A stretch of 20,051 bases of DNA from JAEUTH01 sp039931675 (lineage in GTDB: Bacteria > Bacteroidota > Bacteroidia > AKYH767-A > OLB10): contig JBDTRM010000118.1 in the NCBI GenBank assembly GCA_039931675.1, forward strand, positions 1 to 20,051, read 5' to 3'. This document shows positions 6,239 through 13,675 of this stretch, in pieces. How positions within the stretch are numbered: the first letter of the stretch is position 1; the number at the start of each line of letters is the position of its first letter. A program made the translations under genes and the position numbers. The notes below the pieces were generated by a model. The model was not told the DNA's origin. It saw only the letters and a list, made by a program, of their open reading frames with translations, and ran no database searches.

Positions 6239-6748
6239 TCAATCTATAACAGTTATTCTTTTTGTAGCACTGTAACTGCCTGTTTTCATAGTAAGGAAAT
6301 AGATGCCGGGGTTTAATTCGCTTGCATCCCAGGTTACTTCGCTGCCACCATCATCAAAATTGTCATTAGCAATAGTGGCTACATATCTGCCTGTGATATC
6401 AAGAGCCTCGATTATTACCTGACCTTCCTGTGCAAGCGTAAAAGAAATTGTAACTGGCCCGGTCGCTGGGTTTGGATAGATTTCATTCAGCATGGTTTCT
6501 ATAACCGGTTGTTCATTAATGGTGCGTACCCAGCAGCACGAACCCCAACAGTTTCCATAGTGCCAACCAGCATTCAGATAGGTCAGTGTATCCTTTAGAA
6601 GCACACATTTTTTTTGACAATGGCACCCACAATACTTGTTGCCTTTAGACATGCGGACTTTGCCAGTTGGACAACTTGTTTGAGCAGCAGCAAATTGATA
6701 CATCACACTTAGTGAAAGTATCATCATTATAAGTTTAATTTTTTTCAT
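6239..6748 (-). CDS. Small Cys-rich secreted protein with T9SS C-terminal domain
   Basis: A 169-residue protein. Residues 1-23 (ending QFAAAQ) are a signal peptide. The mature N-terminal part (24-80) carries eight cysteines at 26, 40, 42, 44, 48, 67, 71 and 72, enough for disulphides or metal binding. Residues about 88-169 are a type A T9SS sorting domain: NEIYPNPATGPVTISF, then a beta-sandwich pattern with ALDITGRYV, DASELNPGIYFL and the C-terminal RITVID. The sorting domain would normally be removed on export, leaving only a mini-protein of roughly 65 residues, so it looks like a small extracellular Cys-rich peptide rather than an enzyme. It has its own promoter element and terminator. I do not recognise the Cys-rich domain. 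Confidence 0.88.
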   Translation of the reverse strand: MKKIKLIMMILSLSVMYQFAAAQTSCPTGKVRMSKGNKYCGCHCQKKCVLLKDTLTYLNAGWHYGNCWGSCCWVRTINEQPVIETMLNEIYPNPATGPVTISFTLAQEGQVIIEALDITGRYVATIANDNFDDGGSEVTWDASELNPGIYFLTMKTGSYSATKRITVID

Positions 6749-6782
6749 CTTGTTTTTGTTTTTAATTCGTTACACTAATTTT

Positions 6783-6838
6783 TGACGGAACAAAATTGTG
6801 CAACATAAAACCCCTGTACCATCCACTTTTGTGGGGAA
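6783..6838 (-). promoter_or_regulatory. Bipartite upstream element of the Cys-rich T9SS gene
   Basis: On the minus strand: TTCCCCACAAAAGTGGAT (6838-6821), 22 nt, CAATTTTGTTCC (6798-6787), ending 38 bp before the ATG at 6748. Both parts are identical in sequence and spacing to those upstream of the fibre gene at 4602-4653, while the 22-nt spacers differ. This copy lacks the TTG at the possible -33 position (ATGG instead of ATTG). Confidence 0.6.
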
Positions 6839-6841
6839 GTG

Positions 6842-6862
6842 GAGGTTAGAGGTCGGAGGTTG
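6842..6862. repeat. Short 7-bp tandem repeat
   Basis: Three adjoining 7-mers, GAGGTTA, GAGGTCG and GAGGTTG, lie just upstream (minus-strand sense) of the bipartite element. They belong to the same sequence family as the 7-mers at 1924-1979, whose minus-strand reading is AGTCGGA / AGTCAGA / AATCAGA. Confidence 0.6.
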
Positions 6863-6969
6863 GATTTATTTTTGTTTTTCTAATACATTTACTTCATCAC
6901 AAACTTTATTAAAAAAATCTCTGCTGGTTCAAGCATCCCGTTTGGACCATACAAAGTCTGAGCATCATA

Positions 6970-7272
6970 CTATTCAATTACATAAACATCAACAATTCCA
7001 TCATCTTCATTGAAGTTATCAGTTGTGGCCCGGTAAAGAGAATAGGTAGGAAATACCAGCTCCCAATTTTTGCCCCAGGTTAGCAAGCCATCATCAATTT
7101 TAAATTTTTGAAAGTTTGATGTAACGCTGAATTTTTTATGTTGAGGATTTTTGTCAAAAAAGGGTTTGAAATCTACAATCTGAAAGGTTGAATCAGTAAA
7201 ATAGATTTTCAGTTGCAAGCCTTTAATATACTCTGCTTTAGCAACATCTATATAATTTCGTAATGAAGGCAT
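6970..7272 (-). CDS. DUF2442 domain protein
   Basis: A 100-residue protein matching the DUF2442 pattern: a first strand with Y-x-D-V-A-K-A-E-Y, then a G-L-x-L-K-I-Y-F-T-D strand, VDFKPFF, and a closing F-x-I-D-D-G-L-L-T-W-G-K-N-W-E-L. DUF2442 proteins are small, often paired with DUF4160 or other toxin-antitoxin-like genes; their activity is not established. The ATG at 7272 lies 3 bp after the hicA stop, so hicB, hicA and this gene form one tight unit. It could be an accessory member of the toxin-antitoxin cassette or a passenger. Confidence 0.8.
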   Translation of the reverse strand: MPSLRNYIDVAKAEYIKGLQLKIYFTDSTFQIVDFKPFFDKNPQHKKFSVTSNFQKFKIDDGLLTWGKNWELVFPTYSLYRATTDNFNEDDGIVDVYVIE

Positions 7273-7275
7273 AAT

Positions 7276-7461
7276 TCAAATCACAGGTACCTCAAGGTCT
7301 CTGCATATCTTTTTTGCAAGAAAATTATTCACTTCAATATGTCGGGGTATGGAAGAAATTTTCCTTTTCAATTTGTTGTAATAAACTGTGTGATTTCCAC
7401 CTTCTCTCAAAAACACGCAGCCATTATTTTCCAGATGTTTGATTAAGTCTTTTCGTTTCAT
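7276..7461 (-). CDS. hicA: HicA family toxin (mRNA interferase)
   Basis: A 61-residue protein of the HicA/YcfA family, small RNases with a double-stranded-RNA-binding fold that cut mRNA and stop translation until neutralised by HicB. It opens MKRKDLIKHLENNGCVFLRE, followed by the conserved GGNHTVYYN block in which His24 is the expected catalytic residue, and then IPRHIEVNNFLAKKICRDL, the usual closing helix. Length is normal for the family. Its ATG overlaps the hicB stop by four bases (ATGA), so translation is coupled and the antitoxin is made first. It appears intact. Confidence 0.9.
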   Translation of the reverse strand: MKRKDLIKHLENNGCVFLREGGNHTVYYNKLKRKISSIPRHIEVNNFLAKKICRDLEVPVI

Positions 7462-7676
7462 AAAGATTCAAACTCTTCCGTGGTAACATTTTTCCCTTCA
7501 AATTCCTTTAATGCTAATTCCCGGTTGGCTGCAAGAACCAATTGCAAGGCCTCTCTCAAGTTCGCCTTTGCTTCTTCCAATGTTTCTCCTTGAGTGTTTA
7601 CACCGGGTATTTCATTGATAAAAGCAATGTAACCTTCAGAAACTTGAACATAAGATGCTGTGATACTATATTTCAT
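7458..7676 (-). CDS. hicB: HicB family antitoxin
   Basis: A 72-residue HicB-like protein with the partial RNase H-like fold that masks HicA: MKYSITASYVQVSEGYIAF, then INEIPGVNTQGETLEEAKANL, the characteristic P-G-x-x-T-x-G-x-T-x-x-E-A block, and the REALQLVL helix. There is no separate C-terminal helix-turn-helix or ribbon-helix-helix, so it is a short-form HicB and DNA autoregulation is uncertain. It is the first gene of the hicB-hicA-DUF2442 unit and overlaps hicA by 4 bp. It begins 74 bp after the end of the sensor kinase gene on the same strand, and could either have its own promoter there or receive read-through. Confidence 0.9.
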   Translation of the reverse strand: MKYSITASYVQVSEGYIAFINEIPGVNTQGETLEEAKANLREALQLVLAANRELALKEFEGKNVTTEEFESL

Positions 7677-7716
7677 TTAAGAATAATTTGAATGTAAAAG
7701 TAATTATAAAAATTAG

Positions 7717-7734
7717 TTTATCACTGAAGATAAA
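7717..7734 (-). terminator. Weak hairpin between sensor kinase and hicB
   Basis: TTTATC (7717-7722) and GATAAA (7729-7734) form a 6-bp A/T-rich hairpin with a 6-nt loop. On the minus strand it lies 17 bp after the kinase stop and is followed, after CTAA, by TTTTTATAATT. It is a weak candidate for separating the kinase from hicB transcription. Confidence 0.3.
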
Positions 7735-7750
7735 ATCCTTCTCACGGCCC

Positions 7751-9826
7751 TCAATACAATTTCCCTTCAACCAAAATATGCACACCACTTCCCGGTGCGG
7801 TAACCAATTTAAAAAGCGACTGTATCTGTTCGGCACGCATTTGCATGTTGCGCAAACCGTTGCTGAAATCATCTTTGGTTTTATCGTCAATGCCTTTGCC
7901 GTAATCTTTTATATTGAGATTGAAATTTTCATTCTCATTGCTGAAATCAATATCTATTTTATCGCTGCCCGAATATTTTACAGCATTGTTTAGAGACTCT
8001 TTTAAAATCAAAAATAAATTTCTGCGCACTTCAGGATGCAAAGTAATTTCACCAACATCATGTGGAAAATTTACAACAGGTCGAATATCTGTTCCGTCAA
8101 AAAAGCGGTCAATGTATTGGCGCATAAAACCCAGCATGCTTTTTAAATTATCATTTGCAGGATTGCTTGCCCAGATAATTTCGCGCATGCCTGTTATCAC
8201 TTCTTTTGATTGCAAAGAAATTTTTTCAGCCAGTTGCTTTTCTTTTTCAGAAGCAGCAGCACTGGTCAAAAGCTGTTCTGCATTTAATCCCAGCCGTGTA
8301 AGATTGGCTCCCATATCATCGTGCACATCGCTTGCAATTTTACTTCGCATACTTTCAATTGCATTTTGTTTTTCAAGAATGGCAACCTGCTTTTCGGCAG
8401 TTCTTTTTTTCTGAGTGTTTCTGAATATTAAAAATCCTGAAATAAAAATTAAACCTGCAATTACTATCAATGAAAAGTTCAATGTTTTTTGCCTCGCAAT
8501 TTTTTCTGCATCTAATAATTTTTCGGAATTAAGTTTTGTTATCTCATTTTCCTTTTTTTCAGTTTCATATTTGGTTTGCATTTCAGCAATCTCTTTACTG
8601 AAAGTAATTTTCTGAATAGAATCATTTATTGCCCGAAATTTCAATTGATGTGAATAAGCAGTTTCAAAGTTTCCTAAAGCTGAATTGGCATCAGCCAAAC
8701 CATCATGACATTCAAGAATTGCCCTGTACAGACCAATGGCAATGGATGCCTCTAATCCTGTTTCATAATATTTTATTGCCTCCTTATATAAGGGTTTGCT
8801 ATTGTTTTTATGTGCAAGACTCAAATAAACAGCGCCTCGCCACTTAAATACTTCAGCTTTTTCCGATTCACCCCCCGTTTCAAGATAAATTTGATATGCA
8901 CTATCATTAAAATATTTTGCAGAGTCAAGTTGATTCAGTTTGATGAAAATTCCTGCAATGTTATTCAACATAGAAATGCAGTTATGCTTGTCCTCCAGTT
9001 TTTCGAATAAGGCAAGAGCCAATCTATAATTAGTCAAAGCAATGTCGTAATTTTTCAGGCGTTCATGCGACAAGGCAATGCTTGCAATTACCATTGCTTC
9101 GTTGCGCTTTAATCCCAAACGCTCATAAATAACAATTGCTTTTTCCGAATAGCGCAAAGCGTCCTTTTGATTACCCAATTCAGAGTTTGCCATTCCTATG
9201 TTTGATGATGCACGCGCCAATAATAAACTGTCTTGCATTTTTTCGGCAATAGCATAAGCCTTCAGAAAATCTCTTATTGCAGCATTGTTATTACCTAATT
9301 TAAAATTTGCAAGCCCTATGTTATTGTAAAGAGATGCTATGTTATCACTGTCCCTTAATTTTATTGACGCAGGCAATGCAGCTTCAGAAATTTGCAATGC
9401 CTCCCTATATTCACCACTTATATAATGAATTGCTCCTATGTCTTTTTGAATTCTTGATATTGCCAGGTCATCATGCAGAAGTCCATCAATTGAAAGCGCA
9501 GTATCGAAATGCTGCAAACCCGTTTCCTTTTTTCCTGCCCTGAATAACATCCTCCCCAAATCATGATGCGCCAACGCAATTCCTTTACTAAAATTTATTT
9601 TAACCGAATGTGTCAAACATAATTCTGCAAAATGTTTTGCTTGCTCGTTATCATTCAGTGTTAAATAGCTTTTCGACAATTCACTGTAGATTAATGAAAG
9701 TGAAGTATCCGGTTTGGAGTGAGGAATTAAAGCAAGCAGGCTGTCAATTTTCTGCTTTTCACCTGCATAGCTTGCACCTACAGGTAAGAGAAAAAAGCTA
9801 ATAATCAGGATGCAGAAATGTTTCAT
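7751..9826 (-). CDS. Membrane sensor histidine kinase with periplasmic TPR domain
   Basis: I start at the ATG at 9826 (691 residues); the frame extends only three codons further, to a TTG. Layout: signal peptide MKHFCILIISFFLLPVGASY; tetratricopeptide repeats over about residues 40-400 (repeated N-N-I-G-x-A-x-x-x-L-G-N / A-L-x-x-Y-x-x-A units), expected in the periplasm; a coiled linker 405-448; one membrane helix 451-468; and a HisKA_3 dimerisation domain with phosphoacceptor His502 in DVHDDMGANLTRLG. Last comes an HATPase_c domain with N-box KESLNNAVKYSGS (Asn614) and KDYGKGID; its final lobe is short but of normal type (GLRNMQMRAEQI). This is the NarX/LytS-like class common in Bacteroidota and pairs with the NarL-type regulator 111 bp upstream. 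The signal sensed is unknown; TPRs suggest a protein partner. Confidence 0.93.
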   Translation of the reverse strand: MKHFCILIISFFLLPVGASYAGEKQKIDSLLALIPHSKPDTSLSLIYSELSKSYLTLNDNEQAKHFAELCLTHSVKINFSKGIALAHHDLGRMLFRAGKKETGLQHFDTALSIDGLLHDDLAISRIQKDIGAIHYISGEYREALQISEAALPASIKLRDSDNIASLYNNIGLANFKLGNNNAAIRDFLKAYAIAEKMQDSLLLARASSNIGMANSELGNQKDALRYSEKAIVIYERLGLKRNEAMVIASIALSHERLKNYDIALTNYRLALALFEKLEDKHNCISMLNNIAGIFIKLNQLDSAKYFNDSAYQIYLETGGESEKAEVFKWRGAVYLSLAHKNNSKPLYKEAIKYYETGLEASIAIGLYRAILECHDGLADANSALGNFETAYSHQLKFRAINDSIQKITFSKEIAEMQTKYETEKKENEITKLNSEKLLDAEKIARQKTLNFSLIVIAGLIFISGFLIFRNTQKKRTAEKQVAILEKQNAIESMRSKIASDVHDDMGANLTRLGLNAEQLLTSAAASEKEKQLAEKISLQSKEVITGMREIIWASNPANDNLKSMLGFMRQYIDRFFDGTDIRPVVNFPHDVGEITLHPEVRRNLFLILKESLNNAVKYSGSDKIDIDFSNENENFNLNIKDYGKGIDDKTKDDFSNGLRNMQMRAEQIQSLFKLVTAPGSGVHILVEGKLY

Positions 9827-9937
9827 ACCTAACAAATATAGTTTTCTGTTGTGAATTGGTGGTGTTTGAAATAAATATTATACTTCAAACGTGATAAAAA
9901 ACGACTATTCAAATTGGACTAAAAACTGTTTGGAAAT

Positions 9938-10564
9938 TTAATTTTTTGGAAAAACTTTATTCAACGCATCCGTTCTTGAATGAACCTGCAGCACATCATA
10001 AATATTACGGCAATAAGTTCTGATAGTTTCAAAAGAGAGGTTCATCTTGTCAGCAATTTCTTTATAACGAAATCCCTGGTCTAAATAATTTAAAATTTCC
10101 CACTGCCGTGGAGTTAAACTTTCTACATCAGCCGATTTAATATTCCTGTTTTGAAATGACTGCACTACTTTACGTGCAATAGTAGCCGACATCATAGAAC
10201 CTCCATTGTAAACTGTTTTAATAGCATCAGAAATTTCTGCCTGTGAAGTATTTTTAAGCATATAACCTGTGGCGCCAACACACAAGGCATTAAAAATTTT
10301 TTCCTCATCATCATAAATGGTACACATGATGAATTGAACTTTCGGGCGTTTGGGTTTTAATTCGGCAACAGCTTGTATTCCGTTTTTTCCCGGCAGCCCG
10401 ATGTCCATTAAAACTACATCAACATTTAAATCATAAAAAGCAGTAATGAATGTTTCAGCATTCGAAAATGTTTTTGTTACAACAATCTCAATATCTTCTT
10501 TCAATAAATTTAAAAGCGATTGAAGTATTTCTTTATCATCTTCAACAATGGCGATTTGAATCAT
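9938..10564 (-). CDS. NarL/LuxR-family response regulator
   Basis: A 208-residue protein with an intact receiver domain (1-120): acidic pair Asp9-Asp10 (VEDD), phosphoacceptor Asp54 in VLMDIGLPGKNG, Thr82 and Lys104 (YMLKN). A short linker leads to a LuxR-type helix-turn-helix (about 147-205): LTPRQWEILNYLDQGFRYKE, then the recognition helix region LSFETIRTYCRNIYDVL. It should bind DNA as a dimer when phosphorylated by the kinase encoded next (start at 9826). Within the HTH, the usual T-V-K-x-H is T-I-R-T-Y, an acceptable variation. It is divergent from the carbohydrate cluster starting at 10859, a possible but unproven target. No hairpin is visible between it and the kinase gene. Confidence 0.93.
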   Translation of the reverse strand: MIQIAIVEDDKEILQSLLNLLKEDIEIVVTKTFSNAETFITAFYDLNVDVVLMDIGLPGKNGIQAVAELKPKRPKVQFIMCTIYDDEEKIFNALCVGATGYMLKNTSQAEISDAIKTVYNGGSMMSATIARKVVQSFQNRNIKSADVESLTPRQWEILNYLDQGFRYKEIADKMNLSFETIRTYCRNIYDVLQVHSRTDALNKVFPKN

Positions 10565-10858
10565 GGTATTAATTTCTTAATATTCTTTTCAGTGTTCTCA
10601 TATAGCAATGTACAGTTTGTTCCTGTTCATTTCATTTTTTGCGATAGTGGAAGGAATTATTTTCCGAAAAGTAGTTATAAAATTATTTAATCAGTTGCAC
10701 AGTTGCCTAACTCATACGGTTGCAATGTTAATCATCAATATGGTTAATTTGAGATTATATCGTTTTCGTGGTTTTAAATTTTGAGAGTCTGAATTTGGAA
10801 TAAAGTTATTGAACGCATATAGGAAACCGGAAACCAAAAACATCTTTATCTTGCCCCT
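10565..10858. promoter_or_regulatory. Divergent intergenic region, response regulator / carbohydrate cluster
   Basis: This 294-bp A/T-rich gap has no gene and must hold both promoters. For the plus strand, TATCTTG at 10847-10853 resembles the Bacteroidota -7 box TAnnTTTG but lies only 5 bp from the ATG, implying an almost leaderless mRNA, and no TTTG is suitably placed upstream of it. An alternative is TTTG at 10748-10751 with TAAATTTTG at 10775-10783, whose 23-nt spacing is a little long. A TTGCA/TGCAA inverted repeat lies around 10695-10725. None of these is decisive. Confidence 0.35.
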
Positions 10859-11590
10859 ATGCAAAAAATTAAAAAGAATACTAAACTCAAAGTAAAAATA
10901 CTTGCTATTGATATTGGCGGTTCACATATTAAAGCCACTGTTTTAGATGAACAGGGCAAATTGTTGATGGATTATAAATCAGTTGTAACTCCTCATCCTG
11001 CTACCTTTTCAGCAGTGATCAGCGCTATTGAAATCCTGGTAAAAAATGTTCCTGCATTTGATAAAATCTCTGTCGGATTTCCGGGTTATGTTAGCGATGG
11101 CATTATATACACCGCCCCAAATCTTGATGAGGAAACCTGGCAGCAGGTTGATTTTAGTAAAAAGATAAGTACTATGTTAGGCAAGCCTGCTATGGTAATA
11201 AATGACGCTGACATGCAAGGCCTGGGCGTTGTAAGCGGCAAGGGATTGGAAATGATGATTACCCTGGGAACAGGGTTCGGAACAGCCTTGCTGAAAGACG
11301 GAATACTTTTGCCTCATCTTGAATTGGCGCATCACCCTATAGGTAAATATAAATCTTATGACGAGTACATTGGTGCCGATGCTCTTGAAAAGGCCGGTCA
11401 TAAAAAATGGAACAAGCGCATGGAAAAAGTTATTCATATTCTAAAAACTGTTTTCAATTACGACACCTTATATATAGGAGGAGGCAATGCCGATAAGATC
11501 AATTTTAAGCTTGATAAAAATATTAAAATTGTAGCCAACATAGATGGCATACATGGTGGTGCAAAATTGTGGCAGCAGGAGAAAAAATAA
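10859..11590 (+). CDS. ppgK: ROK-family glucokinase, polyphosphate-glucokinase type
   Basis: A 243-residue cytoplasmic kinase expected to convert glucose to glucose-6-phosphate. It shows the N-terminal phosphate loop LAIDIGGSHIKATVLD (residues 15-30), the catalytic segment VINDADMQGLG with Asp116 as likely base, and the second phosphate motif LGTGFGTALL (136-145) followed by LPHLELAHHPIG. The N-D-A-D-x-x-G and P-x-L-E-L-x-H features and the absence of the Cys-rich zinc motif of typical ROK sugar kinases and repressors place it with polyphosphate/ATP glucokinases. Whether it uses polyphosphate or ATP cannot be read from the sequence. It is the first gene of the cluster and supplies the substrate for the oxidative branch. 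There is no helix-turn-helix, so it is not a ROK repressor. Confidence 0.8.
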   Translation: MQKIKKNTKLKVKILAIDIGGSHIKATVLDEQGKLLMDYKSVVTPHPATFSAVISAIEILVKNVPAFDKISVGFPGYVSDGIIYTAPNLDEETWQQVDFSKKISTMLGKPAMVINDADMQGLGVVSGKGLEMMITLGTGFGTALLKDGILLPHLELAHHPIGKYKSYDEYIGADALEKAGHKKWNKRMEKVIHILKTVFNYDTLYIGGGNADKINFKLDKNIKIVANIDGIHGGAKLWQQEKK

Positions 11591-11654
11591 TTACGCTATT
11601 TCTCCAGCGGCTTTATTTAAAAGTATTTTTACTTCATTATTATTCAAATTAAAA

Positions 11655-13664
11655 ATGACTATCAAAACAAATACGTTAGAACAAACTGCCATTAATACGG
11701 TGCGGATATTAGCTGTTGATGCAGTTCAAAAAGCAAATTCAGGTCATCCGGGAATGCCTATGGGCGCTGCACCAATGGCTCATGTGTTATGGACAGAAAG
11801 CATGAATTATAACCCGCATAATCCGCACTGGGCAAACCGCGACAGGTTCATTTTATCAGCAGGTCATGGATGCATGCTTCAGTATAGTTTTCTTTATCTT
11901 ACAGGTTATGATTTGACCATGGATGATCTGAAAAACTTTCGGCAGTTGCACAGTAAAACGCCCGGGCATCCTGAATACGGACTAACAAGCGGCATTGAAG
12001 TTACCACAGGTCCATTAGGGCAGGGATTTGCAAATGGCGTTGGATTCGCCATTGCGCAACAGTTTCTTGCTGCACGATATAACAAAGCGAGCTTCCCGAT
12101 TTTTGATTATAACATTTACGCTATATGTAGTGATGGTGATATGATGGAAGGTGTAACTTCAGAAGCTGCTTCGCTTGCCGGTCACCTGAAATTAGGCAAC
12201 CTGATTTATTTGTATGATGATAATCACATTTCCATAGAAGGCAATACAGATCTTGCTTTTACAGAAGATGTTGCCAAACGTTTTGAATCTTATGGATGGC
12301 ATGTTCAGGTTGTAGATGACGGCAATGACTTAGAAGCTTTATCAGAAGCTGTTAATAAAGCAAAGGAAGAAACCAACAAACCATCACTCATTAAAGTGCG
12401 CACACATATTGCTTATGGAAGTCCCAATAAAGTTGATTCAGCAGGTGCGCATGGATCACCTCTTGGCGAAGCGGAGGTTAAGTTAGTAAAAAAGTTTTTT
12501 GATTTCGATCCTGAAAAATCGTTTGAAGTTCCTGGTGAAGTATTACAGTTTTACAGGCAAGCCGGGAAGAAAGGAATAACAAAAGAAATTGAATGGAATG
12601 ATTTGTATGCAAAATACAAGGAACAATATCCTGAGCTTGCTGCCGAATACGAATTATTAAGCGAGGGTAATTTACCAAATGGCTGGAAAGATCATCTTCC
12701 GGTTTTCAAAGCAGAAGATGAAAAAATTGCAACACGTAAAGCATCAGGAAAAGTGTTGAATGCGATTGCTGAGTATTTACCAAATTTAATCGGGGGATCA
12801 GCAGACCTATCACCTTCTACAGATACGGAACTTACCAAATACAAATCTTTTACAGCAGTTGATCGTGATGGCCGTAATTTTCATTTCGGAATCAGGGAAC
12901 ATGCGATGGGATCTGTATTAAATGGAATGGCGCTTACTAAAGGAATTATTCCTTATGGGGCAACATTTCTTATTTTTTCAGAATACATGAGGCCGCCTCT
13001 TCGCCTCGCTGCAATTATGAAAATTCGTCCGATTTTAATTTATACGCACGATAGTATAGGATTGGGAGAAGACGGTACCACACATCAACCGATTGAACAA
13101 CTAATATCCTTGAGAGCCATTCCTAACATGACCGTTATACGCCCTGCTGATGCCAATGAAACTGTTCATGCATGGCGTGTTGCACTCGAGCATCGTGATG
13201 GTCCGGTAGCGTTGGTGCTAACACGACAAGGACTGCCTGTAATAGACCAGGACAAATACACCAAAGCAAGCGAACTGGAAAAAGGAGCGTATATATTATC
13301 TGATTCAGAAAAAGAACCACAGGCAATTTTAATCGGAAGCGGTTCTGAAGTTTCCTTATTGATTAAAGCCCAGGAAAAATTAAAAGTTGAAAAAATATTT
13401 GTTAGAGTTGTGAGCATGCCTTCATGGGAGTTATTTGAAAAGCAAGATGCAACCTATAAAGAAAAAGTGTTGCCGTTAAAATTGAAAAAACGTCTCGCTG
13501 TCGAGGCTGGTTCTACATTGGGCTGGCACAAATATGTAACAGATGAAGGTGAGGTTTTAGGAATTGATACATTCGGACATTCTGCACCTGCTGAAGACTT
13601 GTTTAAATTTTTCGGATTTACAGTTGACAATATAGTTGCCAAAACAAAGAAGGTTCTTGCATAA
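11655..13664 (+). CDS. tkt: Transketolase
   Basis: Thiamine-diphosphate enzyme of the non-oxidative pentose phosphate pathway, moving two-carbon units between sugar phosphates. The start is the ATG at 11655 (669 residues, normal length, MTIKTNTLEQTAINTVRIL); the frame is open from 11544, but that would overlap the glucokinase gene. Visible: His31 in SGHPGMPMG, His71 in SAGHG, TTGPLGQG (117-124), the ThDP/metal motif from SDGDMMEG (159-166) to YDDNHIS (187-193), His266 in GAHGSPLG, and catalytic Glu415 in GIREHAMG, with HDSIGLGEDGTTHQP in the pyrimidine domain. All three transketolase domains are complete. It follows the glucokinase by 64 bp and precedes rpiB by 11 bp, so it is almost certainly in the same transcript. 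Confidence 0.96.
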   Translation: MTIKTNTLEQTAINTVRILAVDAVQKANSGHPGMPMGAAPMAHVLWTESMNYNPHNPHWANRDRFILSAGHGCMLQYSFLYLTGYDLTMDDLKNFRQLHSKTPGHPEYGLTSGIEVTTGPLGQGFANGVGFAIAQQFLAARYNKASFPIFDYNIYAICSDGDMMEGVTSEAASLAGHLKLGNLIYLYDDNHISIEGNTDLAFTEDVAKRFESYGWHVQVVDDGNDLEALSEAVNKAKEETNKPSLIKVRTHIAYGSPNKVDSAGAHGSPLGEAEVKLVKKFFDFDPEKSFEVPGEVLQFYRQAGKKGITKEIEWNDLYAKYKEQYPELAAEYELLSEGNLPNGWKDHLPVFKAEDEKIATRKASGKVLNAIAEYLPNLIGGSADLSPSTDTELTKYKSFTAVDRDGRNFHFGIREHAMGSVLNGMALTKGIIPYGATFLIFSEYMRPPLRLAAIMKIRPILIYTHDSIGLGEDGTTHQPIEQLISLRAIPNMTVIRPADANETVHAWRVALEHRDGPVALVLTRQGLPVIDQDKYTKASELEKGAYILSDSEKEPQAILIGSGSEVSLLIKAQEKLKVEKIFVRVVSMPSWELFEKQDATYKEKVLPLKLKKRLAVEAGSTLGWHKYVTDEGEVLGIDTFGHSAPAEDLFKFFGFTVDNIVAKTKKVLA

Positions 13665-13675
13665 GAATTAATAAA

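Noticed and set aside
7688..8615. Plus-strand frames opposite the sensor kinase gene
   Set aside because: They are Phe/Ser/Ile-rich shadows of the kinase coding sequence without family features.
9827..9835. TTG start for the sensor kinase at 9835
   Set aside because: The ATG three codons later begins a typical signal peptide.
11544..11654. Upstream start for transketolase at 11544
   Set aside because: It overlaps the glucokinase gene and adds residues unlike any transketolase N-terminus; the ATG at 11655 gives the normal length.
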